From positions 2,803,217-2,867,216 of the forward strand of contig NZ_BMKQ01000001.1 in assembly GCF_014644415.1 (NCBI RefSeq): a DNA stretch of 64,000 nucleotides, given 5' to 3'. The stretch's first letter is position 1. Each line of letters starts with the position of its first letter. The position numbers were made by a program, and so were the translations under genes. Below are positions 16,365 to 24,624 of the stretch, one piece after another. A model generated the notes under the pieces. It was not told the DNA's origin. It saw only the letters and a list, made by a program, of their open reading frames with translations, and made no database searches. The DNA comes from Marmoricola endophyticus. Lineage in GTDB: Bacteria > Actinomycetota > Actinomycetes > Propionibacteriales > Nocardioidaceae.

Positions 16365-17804
16365 TCCTTGCGCCTGCACGACTCCGCCACCCGGGAGGTG
16401 CGCGACTTCGAGCCGCTCACCGAGGGACGGGTGGGCGTGTACGTCTGTGGGCTCACCGTCCAGGGGGAGCCGCACGTCGGGCATGTGCGCTCCGCGGTCG
16501 CCTTCGACGTGCTGCGCCGCTGGCTCCTGGCCAGCGGCTACGCGGTCGACTTCGTCCGCAACGTCACCGACATCGACGACAAGATCCTCGCCAAGGCCGC
16601 GGCGGCCGGGATGCACTGGTACGAGCTGGCGTACGCGATGACCCGCGTCCTCGACGGCGTGTACGACGACCTCAACGTGCTGCCGCCGACGTACGTCCCG
16701 CTGGCCACCGGCCACGTCCCCGAGATGGTCGAGCTGATCGGCGAGCTCGTCGAGAAGGGCCACGCCTACCCGGCGCCGGACGGCTCCGGCGACGTCTACT
16801 TCGACGTGCGGTCCTGGCCGGAGTACGGCGGCCTCACCGGCCAGCGCACCGAGGACATGGAGGCGGCGGCCGACGCGGACCCCCGAGGCAAGCGTGACCC
16901 GCGGGACTTCGCGCTGTGGAAGGGCCGCCAGCCCGGGTCCGGCGAGCCCGAGTCCGCCTCCTGGGCCTCGCCGTGGGGTCGTGGCCGGCCGGGCTGGCAC
17001 ATCGAGTGCTCCGCGATGGCGGGCAAGTACCTCGGTCCCGCCTTCGACATCCACGGCGGCGGCGTCGACCTGCGCTTCCCGCACCACGAGAACGAGCAGG
17101 CCCAGTCGCGGGCCGCGGGCCGGCCGTTCGCGTCGTACTGGCTGCACAACGCGTGGATCACCACGGCCGGCGAGAAGATGAGCAAGTCGCTGGGCAACTC
17201 GCTGCTGGTGCCGGAGGTGCTGCGCCGGGTGCGCGGCATCGAGCTGCGCTACTACATGGTCGGCGCGCACTACCGCTCCACCGTGGAGTTCTCCTTCGAG
17301 GCGCTGGACGAGGCCGCGGCCGGGTTCCGCCGCATCGAGGGCTTCCTCGCCCGGGCGGTCGACGTGGTCGGCGAGGTGCCGGCCCCTGGCGTCGCCTGCG
17401 CGGAGTTCGTCAACGCGATGGACGACGACCTGGGGACGCCGGCCGCGGTCGGTGCCGTCTTCGACGTGGTGCGCGAGGGCAACAAGCTCCTCGCGGGCGG
17501 CGACTCGCCCGCGCTGCGCGGTGTCGTGGCGTCGGTGCGGGCGATGCTCGACGTGCTCGGGGTCGACCCGTACGACCCCGCGTGGGGAGCCGCGCGCGGC
17601 GGCGACGACGCGCGCGCCGGCCGGCTCACCGAGGCGGTCGACGTGCTGGTGCGCGGGCTGCTCGAGCAGCGCGGCGAGGCGCGCACGGCCAAGGACTTCG
17701 GCACCGCCGACGCGATCCGCGACCGGATCGCGGCCGCGGGCGTCGAGGTCACCGACACCCCGAGCGGCCCCGCATGGTCGCTCGCCCGCCCGGACAAGGA
17801 CTGA
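16362..17804 (+). CDS. cysS: Cysteinyl-tRNA synthetase
   Basis: This 480-residue class I aminoacyl-tRNA synthetase charges tRNA-Cys. It has the zinc Cys and modified HIGH in [18 protein letters not shown], zinc ligands in HIECSAMAG and [11 protein letters not shown], and the KMSKS loop as [10 protein letters not shown]. The anticodon-binding DALR-like helices are C-terminal. Mycobacteria have a close homologue, mshC, that joins Cys to GlcN-Ins; the full C-terminal tRNA-binding region and the location beside rlmB support cysS instead. rlmB follows after three bases, so the two are co-transcribed. Confidence 0.95.
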   Translation: MSLRLHDSATREVRDFEPLTEGRVGVYVCGLTVQGEPHVGHVRSAVAFDVLRRWLLASGYAVDFVRNVTDIDDKILAKAAAAGMHWYELAYAMTRVLDGVYDDLNVLPPTYVPLATGHVPEMVELIGELVEKGHAYPAPDGSGDVYFDVRSWPEYGGLTGQRTEDMEAAADADPRGKRDPRDFALWKGRQPGSGEPESASWASPWGRGRPGWHIECSAMAGKYLGPAFDIHGGGVDLRFPHHENEQAQSRAAGRPFASYWLHNAWITTAGEKMSKSLGNSLLVPEVLRRVRGIELRYYMVGAHYRSTVEFSFEALDEAAAGFRRIEGFLARAVDVVGEVPAPGVACAEFVNAMDDDLGTPAAVGAVFDVVREGNKLLAGGDSPALRGVVASVRAMLDVLGVDPYDPAWGAARGGDDARAGRLTEAVDVLVRGLLEQRGEARTAKDFGTADAIRDRIAAAGVEVTDTPSGPAWSLARPDKD

Positions 17805-17807
17805 GAC

Positions 17808-18788
17808 ATGGCAGGCAACTCCTCGCGCCGCGGAGCGGTGAGCAAGGGCGGCAAGGGCAACCCGACCGCCGGGTCCGGCGGGCGCGTGCGCCGCGGGCTC
17901 GCGGGCAAGGGGCCGACGCCGAAGGCGGCCGACCGGCCGAACCACAAGGCGTACAAGGCGGCCCAGAAGAAGGGACCGGCGCCGCGGCAGAGCGGCCGCC
18001 GCCCGGTCGGCGGGAAGCGCGGCACCGACTCGGAGTGGGTGGCCGGGCGGAACTCCGTCGTCGAGGCGCTGCGCGCCGAGGCGCCGGTGACGACGCTGTA
18101 CGTCGCCGAGGGAGCCGAGCGCGACGGGCGGCTCCGTGAGGCCTTCGAGATCGCCGCCGAGCGTGGGATCAGCCTGATGGAGGTGCCGCGCCACGAGATG
18201 GACAAGATGACCGCCGGCGCGGTGCACCAGGGGCTGGCCGCCCGGGTGCCGGCGTACGAGTACGCCCACCCCGACGACCTCCTCGACGCCGCCGCCGGCA
18301 GCGGTCACCCCCCGCTCCTCGTGGCGCTGGACTCGGTCACCGACCCCCGCAACCTCGGCGCGGTGGTCCGCAGCGCGGCCGGTTTCGGCGCCCACGGCGT
18401 GCTGATCCCCGAGCGCCGCTCGGCGAGCATGACGGCCAGCGCGTGGAAGACCTCCGCCGGCGCGGCCGCCCGGGTGCCGGTGGCGCAGGCGGTGAACCTG
18501 GTCCGCCAGCTCAAGGCGTACCAGCAGGCCGGCTGCATGGTGGTCGGCCTCGCCGCCGACGGCGAGGTGTCCCTGCCCGACCTCGTCGGTCGCGGCGAGG
18601 GCCAGCTCGACCTCGCCTCCGGCCCCCTGGTGGTCGTCGTCGGCTCCGAGGGCAAGGGCCTGTCCCGCCTGGTCTCCGAGACCTGCGACCACCTGGTCTC
18701 GATCCCGATGAGCAGCACCCTGGAGTCGCTCAACGCCTCCGTGGCCGCCTCGGTCACGCTCTACGCCGTCGCCGCCGAGCGCGCCTGA
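17808..18788 (+). CDS. rlmB: 23S rRNA (guanosine-2'-O)-methyltransferase RlmB (SpoU/TrmH family)
   Basis: This 326-residue SPOUT methyltransferase is expected to methylate G2251 (E. coli numbering) in the peptidyl-transferase region. After a ~75-residue Lys/Arg/Gly-rich extension, probably disordered and RNA-binding, comes the SpoU substrate-binding domain ([12 protein letters not shown]). The catalytic domain has the three motifs: [26 protein letters not shown] and the knot [18 protein letters not shown]. It lies three bases after cysS, an order shared with mycobacteria. A palindromic repeat begins exactly at its stop codon. Confidence 0.95.
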   Translation: MAGNSSRRGAVSKGGKGNPTAGSGGRVRRGLAGKGPTPKAADRPNHKAYKAAQKKGPAPRQSGRRPVGGKRGTDSEWVAGRNSVVEALRAEAPVTTLYVAEGAERDGRLREAFEIAAERGISLMEVPRHEMDKMTAGAVHQGLAARVPAYEYAHPDDLLDAAAGSGHPPLLVALDSVTDPRNLGAVVRSAAGFGAHGVLIPERRSASMTASAWKTSAGAAARVPVAQAVNLVRQLKAYQQAGCMVVGLAADGEVSLPDLVGRGEGQLDLASGPLVVVVGSEGKGLSRLVSETCDHLVSIPMSSTLESLNASVAASVTLYAVAAERA

Positions 18789-19018
18789 CCTGCCCCGTCG
18801 AATCGTCAGTTCTGCAGGCTCGAGTGGTGCGTACTGCAGGCTCGAGTGGTGCGCACTGCAGGGCCGAGCTGCGGGTTCCGCCCGGCGACCGTACGCGCGG
18901 CTCGCGCCGGTGGTCGTACGACGTCGACGGCCGGGCGCTGCCCATGCACGAGGCACCACTCGACCCCGCAGAGCTGACGACTCGGACCTGCAGAGCTGAT
19001 GACTCGACGGGCAGGTGC
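18788..19018. repeat. Palindromic intergenic element, copy B
   Basis: This 231-base gene-free stretch begins at the rlmB stop codon. Its left part (from 18788, ACCTGCCCCGTCGAAT) and right end (ACTCGACGGGCAGGTG at 19002-19017) form ~65-base imperfect inverted arms around a ~100-base centre. The left arm contains a 22-base tandem unit starting CTGCAGGCTCGAGTGGTGCG at 18812-18833 and 18834-18855, plus a partial third. The right end matches the start of copy A (2237-2252) over 16 bases, inverted. The rest of the gap to 19104 holds only the next gene's leader. Confidence 0.75.
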
Positions 19019-19104
19019 CCGGCACTCACCGGCACCCACAGGCGGACCACGGCGCGGGCTGGGTACCGTTGCGCTCGCACACCCGCACACGTCAGGAGTC
19101 CGCG

Positions 19105-19563
19105 ATGGCCGAGTCGTCCGAGCTGGAGCCCCAGGCCCACGAGCCGTCCCACGACCAGACCCTGTCGCTTCGTCCGCAGCCCCCGGTCTCGACCGGGGCG
19201 AACGACGTGCACCCCGCGGTCAGCTGGTCGCCCAAGCGCGGCGGCGGGCTGCTGATCCTGCTCGCGGGCGTGGTGTTCATCGTCTTGAACTTCTTCGAGA
19301 TCTACCCGATCGAGATCTCCGCGGAGCACGCGTCGTGGCGGGAGAACGGCTACAGCATCGTGCTCACCCTCGCGGGTCTCGTGCTCACCTTCTTCGGTCG
19401 CAGCAAGGTCGCCACCGGCGCCGCCATGCTCTGCGGTGTCGTGATGATCGTGGTCGCGGTGCTGGTCGACTACCCGCTCACGCTGCGGATGCTCGACTTC
19501 GGCGCCGGCGTCGCAGCCCTGGTCGGCGGGGTGCTCAGCCTCCCCGGCCCGTCCGACGACTGA
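19105..19563 (+). CDS. Small four-helix membrane protein of unknown function
   Basis: This 152-residue protein has ~45 polar N-terminal residues with many Pro, His and Glu, then four hydrophobic segments at about 49-68, 80-97, 104-120 and 126-144. The second half of the loops is short (DYPLTLR). No domain is recognised. The ATG at 19105 has a good AGGAG at 19094-19098. It lies just beyond the palindromic element, so its promoter must lie in or near that element. Confidence 0.7.
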   Translation: MAESSELEPQAHEPSHDQTLSLRPQPPVSTGANDVHPAVSWSPKRGGGLLILLAGVVFIVLNFFEIYPIEISAEHASWRENGYSIVLTLAGLVLTFFGRSKVATGAAMLCGVVMIVVAVLVDYPLTLRMLDFGAGVAALVGGVLSLPGPSDD

Positions 19564-19658
19564 GGGGCCTGCCGCAGCGTCTTCCGTTCGGGCCTGCCCC
19601 CGGATAATCTCCAGCCGACTCGGCACGGAGCCGGGAACGCACGAGCGCGGAGGATCCC

Positions 19659-20129
19659 GTGGACCAGTCGAAGGTACGACGCAAGCTCGGCGACCGGCTC
19701 GGCGACCGGCTCGGTGCGGAGGAGGAGATCCTCCTCTGCGAGCCCTTCGGCCTGAAGGTGTCGCGGTCCTCCGTCGCTGCCTCGACGGCGGCCGCCTTCG
19801 CGATCGGTGTCGGTGCGGCGCTGGTCACGGGTGGGTCCGCCGTCGCCGGCGTGGTCCTCCCTGCGGGCTGGTGCGTGGTCACCGACCAGCGGATGCTGGT
19901 GTTCACCAAGGTCACCGGCCTGTTCCGCAACCCGTTCGGCACCGCCCTGTTCGAGGCGCCGGTCGCGGCCCTCACCCTGGACGGGCCGACGGGCAAGCTC
20001 AACACGGTGACGGTGCGAGACCGTGGTGAGGGCACCGAGCTGCTCCAGGTGAAGTCCGGGGTCTCGAGCAGGCGGACGCGTGCGCTCGTGGACGCCGTCG
20101 CCTCCGTCCAGCAGCGCCCGCCCTCCTGA
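19659..20129 (+). CDS. Hypothetical protein with possible bacterial PH-like domain
   Basis: This 156-residue protein starts at GTG 19659 with GGAGG at 19649-19653. The N-terminus has a near-duplicated GDRLGDRLG. A Gly/Ala-rich hydrophobic stretch (about 38-70) could be a membrane hairpin. It is followed by VVTDQRMLVFTKVTG, which resembles the core strand pair of bacterial PH domains, and a further set of strands ending RTRALVDAVASV. Function unknown; the PH suggestion is tentative. Confidence 0.65.
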   Translation: MDQSKVRRKLGDRLGDRLGAEEEILLCEPFGLKVSRSSVAASTAAAFAIGVGAALVTGGSAVAGVVLPAGWCVVTDQRMLVFTKVTGLFRNPFGTALFEAPVAALTLDGPTGKLNTVTVRDRGEGTELLQVKSGVSSRRTRALVDAVASVQQRPPS

Positions 20130-20156
20130 ACCCTCGCAGGTAACCTCTGCGGTGGC

Positions 20157-21767
20157 ATGAGCGCACCGCACCCCGTCGTCGTACGTCGACTCCTCCACGT
20201 CGCCGGCGGAGCGCTGGTCTGGCTGGTGGTGGCCGCAGGCGTGGCGCTGCTGCTGTTCCTCAACACCTCGCGCTCGACCGTCCTGGCCAGCCACGACGCC
20301 GTCGTACGCCCCACCCTCGACGGCCGGGCCACCATCCACCTCGGCCCGTTCCTGCCGGACCTGCGCGACTCGACCGGGAGCCGGGTCGGCGCCGACATCA
20401 CGCTGGGCAAGACCGAGGCCTCGTCGCTGCAGGAGCTGGTCCAGCGCTACGGCTTCATCGCCTCCGACCCCGAACCGCAGCTCGCCAAGGCGCGGTCCGC
20501 GATCACCGACGTCGCCTGGCAGTCGGTCGGCCTGGGCGCGGTGGCCGGGCTGGTACCGCTCGGGCTGTGGCTGCTGCTGGGCCGCCGTCGCCGCGCCGAG
20601 GTCGTACGGCACCTGCCCACGCCCCGCGGCGCCGTGCTCGTCGTGGGCACCCTCGTCGTCGTGGTCGCCGCGGGGGTGCTCGTCCGCGAGCCGTGGCGCG
20701 CCGACGCCCCCACCGTCGGGGGTGGCCAGACCTGGCGACCGCTCGCCGCGCTCGCGCCGGGCGTCGACCTGCCGAGCGAGACCCGCGGCATCGAGGTACG
20801 CATGGACCTCGCGACCGCCGGCACCAAGCAGCTGATCGCCAGCGCGCTGGACACCTACGACCGGTCGAAGCGGTTCTACGCCGATGCCCGGGAGGCTGCG
20901 GAGGACCTCGACGGCCTGCACGAGCCGGCCGAGGACCAGAGCGTCGTCCTCGAGGTCAGCGACCGCCACGACAACGTCGGGATGGACGCGGTCGCCCGTG
21001 CCGTGGCCGACCGGGGCGGCGCGAGCGACGTGATCGACGCCGGCGACGACACCTCGACCGGCTCGCAGTGGGAGGCGTTCAGCCTCGACTCCCTCGACCG
21101 CGCCTTCGACACCCCCGACGGGATCGAGCACCGCTGGTCGATCGCCGGCAACCACGACCACGGCGACTTCGTGACCTCGTACCTCGCCGACCTCGGCTGG
21201 ACGCACCTCGACGGGAAGGTCGTCGACGGCCCGGCCGGCACCCCGATGTACGGCATCGACGACCCGCGCTCCAGCGGCCTCGGGCCGTCGCGGGAGGCGG
21301 TCGGGATCTCCTTCGACGAGCAGCGTGAGCAGATCGCCGACGAGGTCTGCCGGGCCGACGAGGAGGGGGAGCGGGTACGCACCCTCGTCGTCCACGACGC
21401 CAACTCCGGCGAGGAGGCGCTGGCCCGCGGCTGCGTCGACCTGGTGCTCGCCGGGCACCTGCACGTGCAGGTCGGTCCGACGAGGGTCGTGGGCAGCAAC
21501 GGCTCGGTCGGCTACAGCTACACCAACGGCACGACCGGCGGCGCGGCGTACGCCATCGCGGTGGGCTCGAAGCTGCGGCGCGAGGCCGGCATGACCCTGG
21601 TGACGTACGACGACGAGCGCCCGGTCGGCGTCCAGCCCGTCGCGCTGCGCACCGACGGGGTGTTCGTCGTCGGCGACTACACCGCCCTCGACTACTCCGC
21701 CGGTGCGGACGAGCCCGCGGCCGGCGCGTCGACGTCGCCCTCGCCGAGCAGCAGCCCCTCGTCCTGA
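20157..21767 (+). CDS. Membrane-anchored metallophosphoesterase
   Basis: This 536-residue protein has an N-terminal membrane helix (about 11-35), a second helical pair near 120-140 and 157-175, and an extracytoplasmic calcineurin-like phosphoesterase domain. The metal motifs are all present: VSDRHDNVG (DxH), DAGDDTSTG (GDxxD-like), GNHDHGD (GNHD), VVHDAN and AGHLHVQVG (GHxH). The tail is Ser/Pro-rich. The substrate is unknown; phosphodiesters of the envelope are possible. Its last 76 bases overlap the convergent DUF4032 gene. A TAACCT hexamer lies ten bases before the ATG. Confidence 0.85.
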   Translation: MSAPHPVVVRRLLHVAGGALVWLVVAAGVALLLFLNTSRSTVLASHDAVVRPTLDGRATIHLGPFLPDLRDSTGSRVGADITLGKTEASSLQELVQRYGFIASDPEPQLAKARSAITDVAWQSVGLGAVAGLVPLGLWLLLGRRRRAEVVRHLPTPRGAVLVVGTLVVVVAAGVLVREPWRADAPTVGGGQTWRPLAALAPGVDLPSETRGIEVRMDLATAGTKQLIASALDTYDRSKRFYADAREAAEDLDGLHEPAEDQSVVLEVSDRHDNVGMDAVARAVADRGGASDVIDAGDDTSTGSQWEAFSLDSLDRAFDTPDGIEHRWSIAGNHDHGDFVTSYLADLGWTHLDGKVVDGPAGTPMYGIDDPRSSGLGPSREAVGISFDEQREQIADEVCRADEEGERVRTLVVHDANSGEEALARGCVDLVLAGHLHVQVGPTRVVGSNGSVGYSYTNGTTGGAAYAIAVGSKLRREAGMTLVTYDDERPVGVQPVALRTDGVFVVGDYTALDYSAGADEPAAGASTSPSPSSSPSS

Positions 21768-22984
21768 CCGCCCGCCTCACCGCCCGGCGCCGGGAGCGCC
21801 TCGTCGGGTCGCCGGGGCAGGACGGTGTCCACGTAGTCCCGCGCGACCTCGAGGATCCCCTGCTCGGCCCCGGCCCGCTCGCTGAGGAACCACCGGTGCT
21901 CGAGGATCTCGTGGAAGATCTCCGGGCCCTCGAGCTTCCCCCGCAGCTCGGGCGGGACCATCGCCAGCACCGGCTCGTACACCTCGTGCAGCCAGGTCGA
22001 CGCGACCACCATCCGGTCCTCGCCCTCCGCGCCGAAGAACGCCGTGAACGCGGCCAGGTCGTTCAGCAGCCGCCGCGCCTGGTTGTCCTCGACGTCGAGG
22101 CCGGTAAGGTCGCGCAGCTCGCGGCAGTGGTGGCCGAGCTCCACGACCCGCGGCTGCACCCGGACCGTCGCGCCGTCCCAGTCGGTGACCACGTCGAGCT
22201 CCTCGACGTCGAAGCCGAGGTCGTTGAGCCGCTCGACACGCTGCTCGATGCGCCACATCTCCGTGACGTCGAACTGCTCGGAGGCGGTCAGCTCGGCCCA
22301 CAGGTCGTCGTACCGCTCACGGATCAGCTCGATCACGTGCCGCTCGTCGGTGTCGTGGTCGACGAGACCGCCGGCCTTGAGGTCCATCAGCTCGGCGAAG
22401 ACGTTCGCGGTGCCGACCTCGAGGTCGTACTCGCGCATCCGGTCGGGCAGCTCGTCGCGCAGCTCGCCGGTCTCGGCGTCGACGAGGTACGCCGCGAACG
22501 CGCCCGCGTTGCGCCGGAACAGCACGTTCGACAGCGACACGTCACCCCAGTAGAAGTCCGCGAGGTGCAGTCGTACGAGCAGCACCACGAGGGCGTCGAC
22601 GACCTGGGGCAGGCTGTCGGCGCGCACCCCGTGCGAGAACAGGGTGCGGTACGGCATCGCGTGCCCGAGGTGGCGGGTGATCAGGACCGCGGGGAGCGGG
22701 TCGCCCTCGTCGTCGACCCGTCCCGTCACCACGCCGTGCGGGACCACCGTCGGGAGGTCCATGCGCCGCAGGTCGCGCAGCGTCGCGTGCTCGCGCCAGG
22801 CGATCGGCTCCTGGGTCTCCTTGAGGGCGTAGACCTCACCACCGAGCCGGATGATGCGTACGACGTGGCGCGAGAGCCCGCGCGGCAGCGCGACCACGTG
22901 CTCGCTCCACTGCTCGAGCGGCAGGTGCCAGGGCAGGGTGTAGAGCCCCGGGTCGGCCCGGCTGGCGACGATCCGCAGCGCCAT
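21692..22984 (-). CDS. DUF4032 protein with lipopolysaccharide-kinase-like N-terminal domain
   Basis: The 430-residue protein starts with a kinase-like lobe: EVYALKETQEPIAWREHATL holds a putative ATP-binding Lys and Glu, and LHLADFYWGDVSLSNVLF matches the catalytic loop (H-x-x-x-x-W-G-D...N) of Kdo/WaaP-like kinases. YLVDAETGE is a DFG-like segment. The C-terminal half is the DUF4032 region typical of actinobacteria. The C-terminal ~40 residues, Gly/Ala/Glu-rich, are encoded across the overlap with the convergent phosphoesterase gene. Phosphate acceptor unknown. A leaderless TAGCGT promoter supports the ATG at 22984. Confidence 0.82.
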   Translation of the reverse strand: MALRIVASRADPGLYTLPWHLPLEQWSEHVVALPRGLSRHVVRIIRLGGEVYALKETQEPIAWREHATLRDLRRMDLPTVVPHGVVTGRVDDEGDPLPAVLITRHLGHAMPYRTLFSHGVRADSLPQVVDALVVLLVRLHLADFYWGDVSLSNVLFRRNAGAFAAYLVDAETGELRDELPDRMREYDLEVGTANVFAELMDLKAGGLVDHDTDERHVIELIRERYDDLWAELTASEQFDVTEMWRIEQRVERLNDLGFDVEELDVVTDWDGATVRVQPRVVELGHHCRELRDLTGLDVEDNQARRLLNDLAAFTAFFGAEGEDRMVVASTWLHEVYEPVLAMVPPELRGKLEGPEIFHEILEHRWFLSERAGAEQGILEVARDYVDTVLPRRPDEALPAPGGEAGGQDEGLLLGEGDVDAPAAGSSAPAE

Positions 22985-22990
22985 GGGCCC

Positions 22991-22996
22991 ACGCTA
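22991..22996 (-). promoter_or_regulatory. -10 hexamer for DUF4032 gene
   Basis: TAGCGT on the minus strand, six bases before the ATG at 22984, is a consensus leaderless promoter. Confidence 0.7.
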
Positions 22997-23047
22997 GTCC
23001 GCTGACCGGGCAGTCAGGTGGGTCGGTCGTGGTGCGCCGCTTGCCAC

Positions 23048-23806
23048 TCAGCGCAGCAGGGCGACGGCCGCGACGACCCCGGCGAGCACCACGAGGCCTC
23101 GGAACAGGGTGGGAGGCAGGCGACGGCCGACGCGGGCGCCGACGTAGCCCCCGACGAGCGAGCCGGCGGAGACCAGGCCGACCGCGGTCCAGTCGAGATC
23201 GGCCACCACGACGAAGACGAGGGAGGCGACGACGTTGCCGGCGAGGATGGCCGTGGTCTTGACGGCGTTGACCACGTGCAGCGGCAGGTCGGTGCCCAGG
23301 CCGAGGACGGCGACCATCATCACGCCGGAACCGGCGCCGAAGTACCCGCCGTACACCCCCGTGACCAGCGCGAAGACCCGCGTGACGGGTCCGAGCGCGA
23401 GCCGCTCCTCCACCGAGCCGCTGCGCCGCCGCAGCCACGCCGAGATGCGAGGCTGGGCACCGACCAGCAGGCAGGTGAAGAGGATCAGCCACGGCACGAC
23501 GGCCTCGAACACGCTCGGCGGCAGTGCGAGGAGCAGCACGGCACCGACGACCGCCCCGAGCCCGCTCGTCACCATCACCACGGCCGTCACCCGCGCGCTG
23601 GCGCGCAGCTCCGCGCGGTAGCCGAAGGCACCGGACAGCCCCGCCGGCACCAGGCCGACGGTGTTGCTCGCGTTGGCCGTCACCGGCGGCAGGCCGACCG
23701 CGAGAAGCACCGGGAAGCTGATCAGGGAGGCGACGCCGACGGTCGCGGTGAGGACGCCGGCCCCGAAGCCGGCACCCAGCACGGCGAGGGCCTCCAAACC
23801 GCTCAC
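23048..23806 (-). CDS. TauE/SafE (TSUP) family membrane permease
   Basis: This 252-residue protein has about eight membrane helices. It carries the duplicated TSUP signature: GAGFGAGVLTATVGVASLISFPVLL in the first half and GVYGGYFGAGSGVMM in the second. Family members export or import small organic anions and sulfur compounds such as sulfite, sulfoacetate or carboxylates. The GTG start at 23806 overlaps the upstream regulator stop (GTGA), so it is in the regulator's operon. Next to a malonate-type carrier, a carboxylate substrate is plausible, but this is inference. Confidence 0.87.
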   Translation of the reverse strand: MSGLEALAVLGAGFGAGVLTATVGVASLISFPVLLAVGLPPVTANASNTVGLVPAGLSGAFGYRAELRASARVTAVVMVTSGLGAVVGAVLLLALPPSVFEAVVPWLILFTCLLVGAQPRISAWLRRRSGSVEERLALGPVTRVFALVTGVYGGYFGAGSGVMMVAVLGLGTDLPLHVVNAVKTTAILAGNVVASLVFVVVADLDWTAVGLVSAGSLVGGYVGARVGRRLPPTLFRGLVVLAGVVAAVALLR

Positions 23807-24522
23807 CGGGGGTCGTCGCGGGTCAGGGCCACGTCGCTGACCAGCTCGACGTGGGCGTGCATGGCCGCGGTGGCCGCGTCGGGGTCGCGGTCCCGGATGG
23901 CGGCGGTGATGGCGCGGTGCCCCGCCAGCGAGTCCTGCGGACGCCCGGGCTGCGAGAGCGACTCCACACGGGTCTCCTTGATCAGCCCGGAGATCTCGCC
24001 CATCAACCGGGCCAGCAGCGCCGAGTGCGCGGCGGCGGTGACCGCACCGTGGAAGGCCTCGTCGCCGGCGAGGCCCCGCCCGCCGGCCTCGACGTCGGCC
24101 GCCATCTGCTCCAGCGCGGCGTCGATGCGCGCGAGGTCCCCCTCGGTATGACGCTGGGCCGCGAGGGCCGCCAGCTTGGACTCCAGCGCGTCGCGCGTGT
24201 CGATGACCTCGCCCAGCCGGTCGGCGTGGGCGCGCACTGCCTCGACGGTACGGCCGGCCGCGGGCCGCTCGGTCACCACGGTGCCGTCGCCGTGGCGCAC
24301 CGTGACCACGCCGACGACCTCCAGGGCGACCAGCGCCTGACTCAGCGTGGCGCGGCTGACGCCGAGCCGCTGGGCGAGCTCGCGCTCCGGCGGGAGACGG
24401 TCGCCGGCGCTCAGGCCGGCGCTGCGGATCCAGCCGGTGATCTGCTCGGCCACCTGTGCGTAGAGCCGGGTGCGTGGCAACGGACCGACGCCCGGGTCGC
24501 CGGCGGGGACAGCGGTGCTCAC
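23803..24522 (-). CDS. FadR/GntR-family regulator with FCD domain (MatR-like position)
   Basis: This 239-residue regulator has a GntR winged helix (LPPERELAQRLGVSRATLSQAL, about 42-65, with GDGTVV wing) and an all-helical FCD ligand domain. Putative metal/ligand residues are in RDALESKLA, DEAFHGAVTAAAHS and GHRAITAAI (two His). FCD regulators usually repress catabolic operons and respond to organic acids or acyl-CoAs. It is divergent from a MatC-like carrier over a palindrome at 24551-24569. In rhizobial mat operons a related regulator, MatR, holds the same place. Confidence 0.88.
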   Translation of the reverse strand: MSTAVPAGDPGVGPLPRTRLYAQVAEQITGWIRSAGLSAGDRLPPERELAQRLGVSRATLSQALVALEVVGVVTVRHGDGTVVTERPAAGRTVEAVRAHADRLGEVIDTRDALESKLAALAAQRHTEGDLARIDAALEQMAADVEAGGRGLAGDEAFHGAVTAAAHSALLARLMGEISGLIKETRVESLSQPGRPQDSLAGHRAITAAIRDRDPDAATAAMHAHVELVSDVALTRDDPR

Positions 24523-24550
24523 GGGCCCAGGATATTGACACCGGGCTCGC

Positions 24551-24569
24551 TGGCCTATTGGCTAGGCCA
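24551..24569. promoter_or_regulatory. Candidate FCD-regulator operator
   Basis: TGGCCTA (24551-24557) and TAGGCCA (24563-24569) form a perfect 7-bp inverted repeat around TTGGC. It lies between the divergent regulator and carrier genes (24522 and 24625). A nearby TGGTCCA (24571-24577) resembles the half-sites of GntR/FCD operators. Binding is inferred from position and symmetry. Confidence 0.6.
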
Positions 24570-24624
24570 CTGGTCCACGTGAGCCCGGTCACATCTCGGG
24601 TCCGCCCGACGGAAGTAGGTCCGC

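Noticed and set aside
16362-17804. mshC (mycothiol ligase) instead of cysS
   Set aside because: Both families share motifs, but the full-length C-terminal region and pairing with rlmB fit cysteinyl-tRNA synthetase. mshC usually lies elsewhere.
16314-19025. 903-codon minus-strand open frame opposite cysS and rlmB
   Set aside because: It has biased, low-complexity composition and no recognisable domain, while both plus-strand genes are textbook families.
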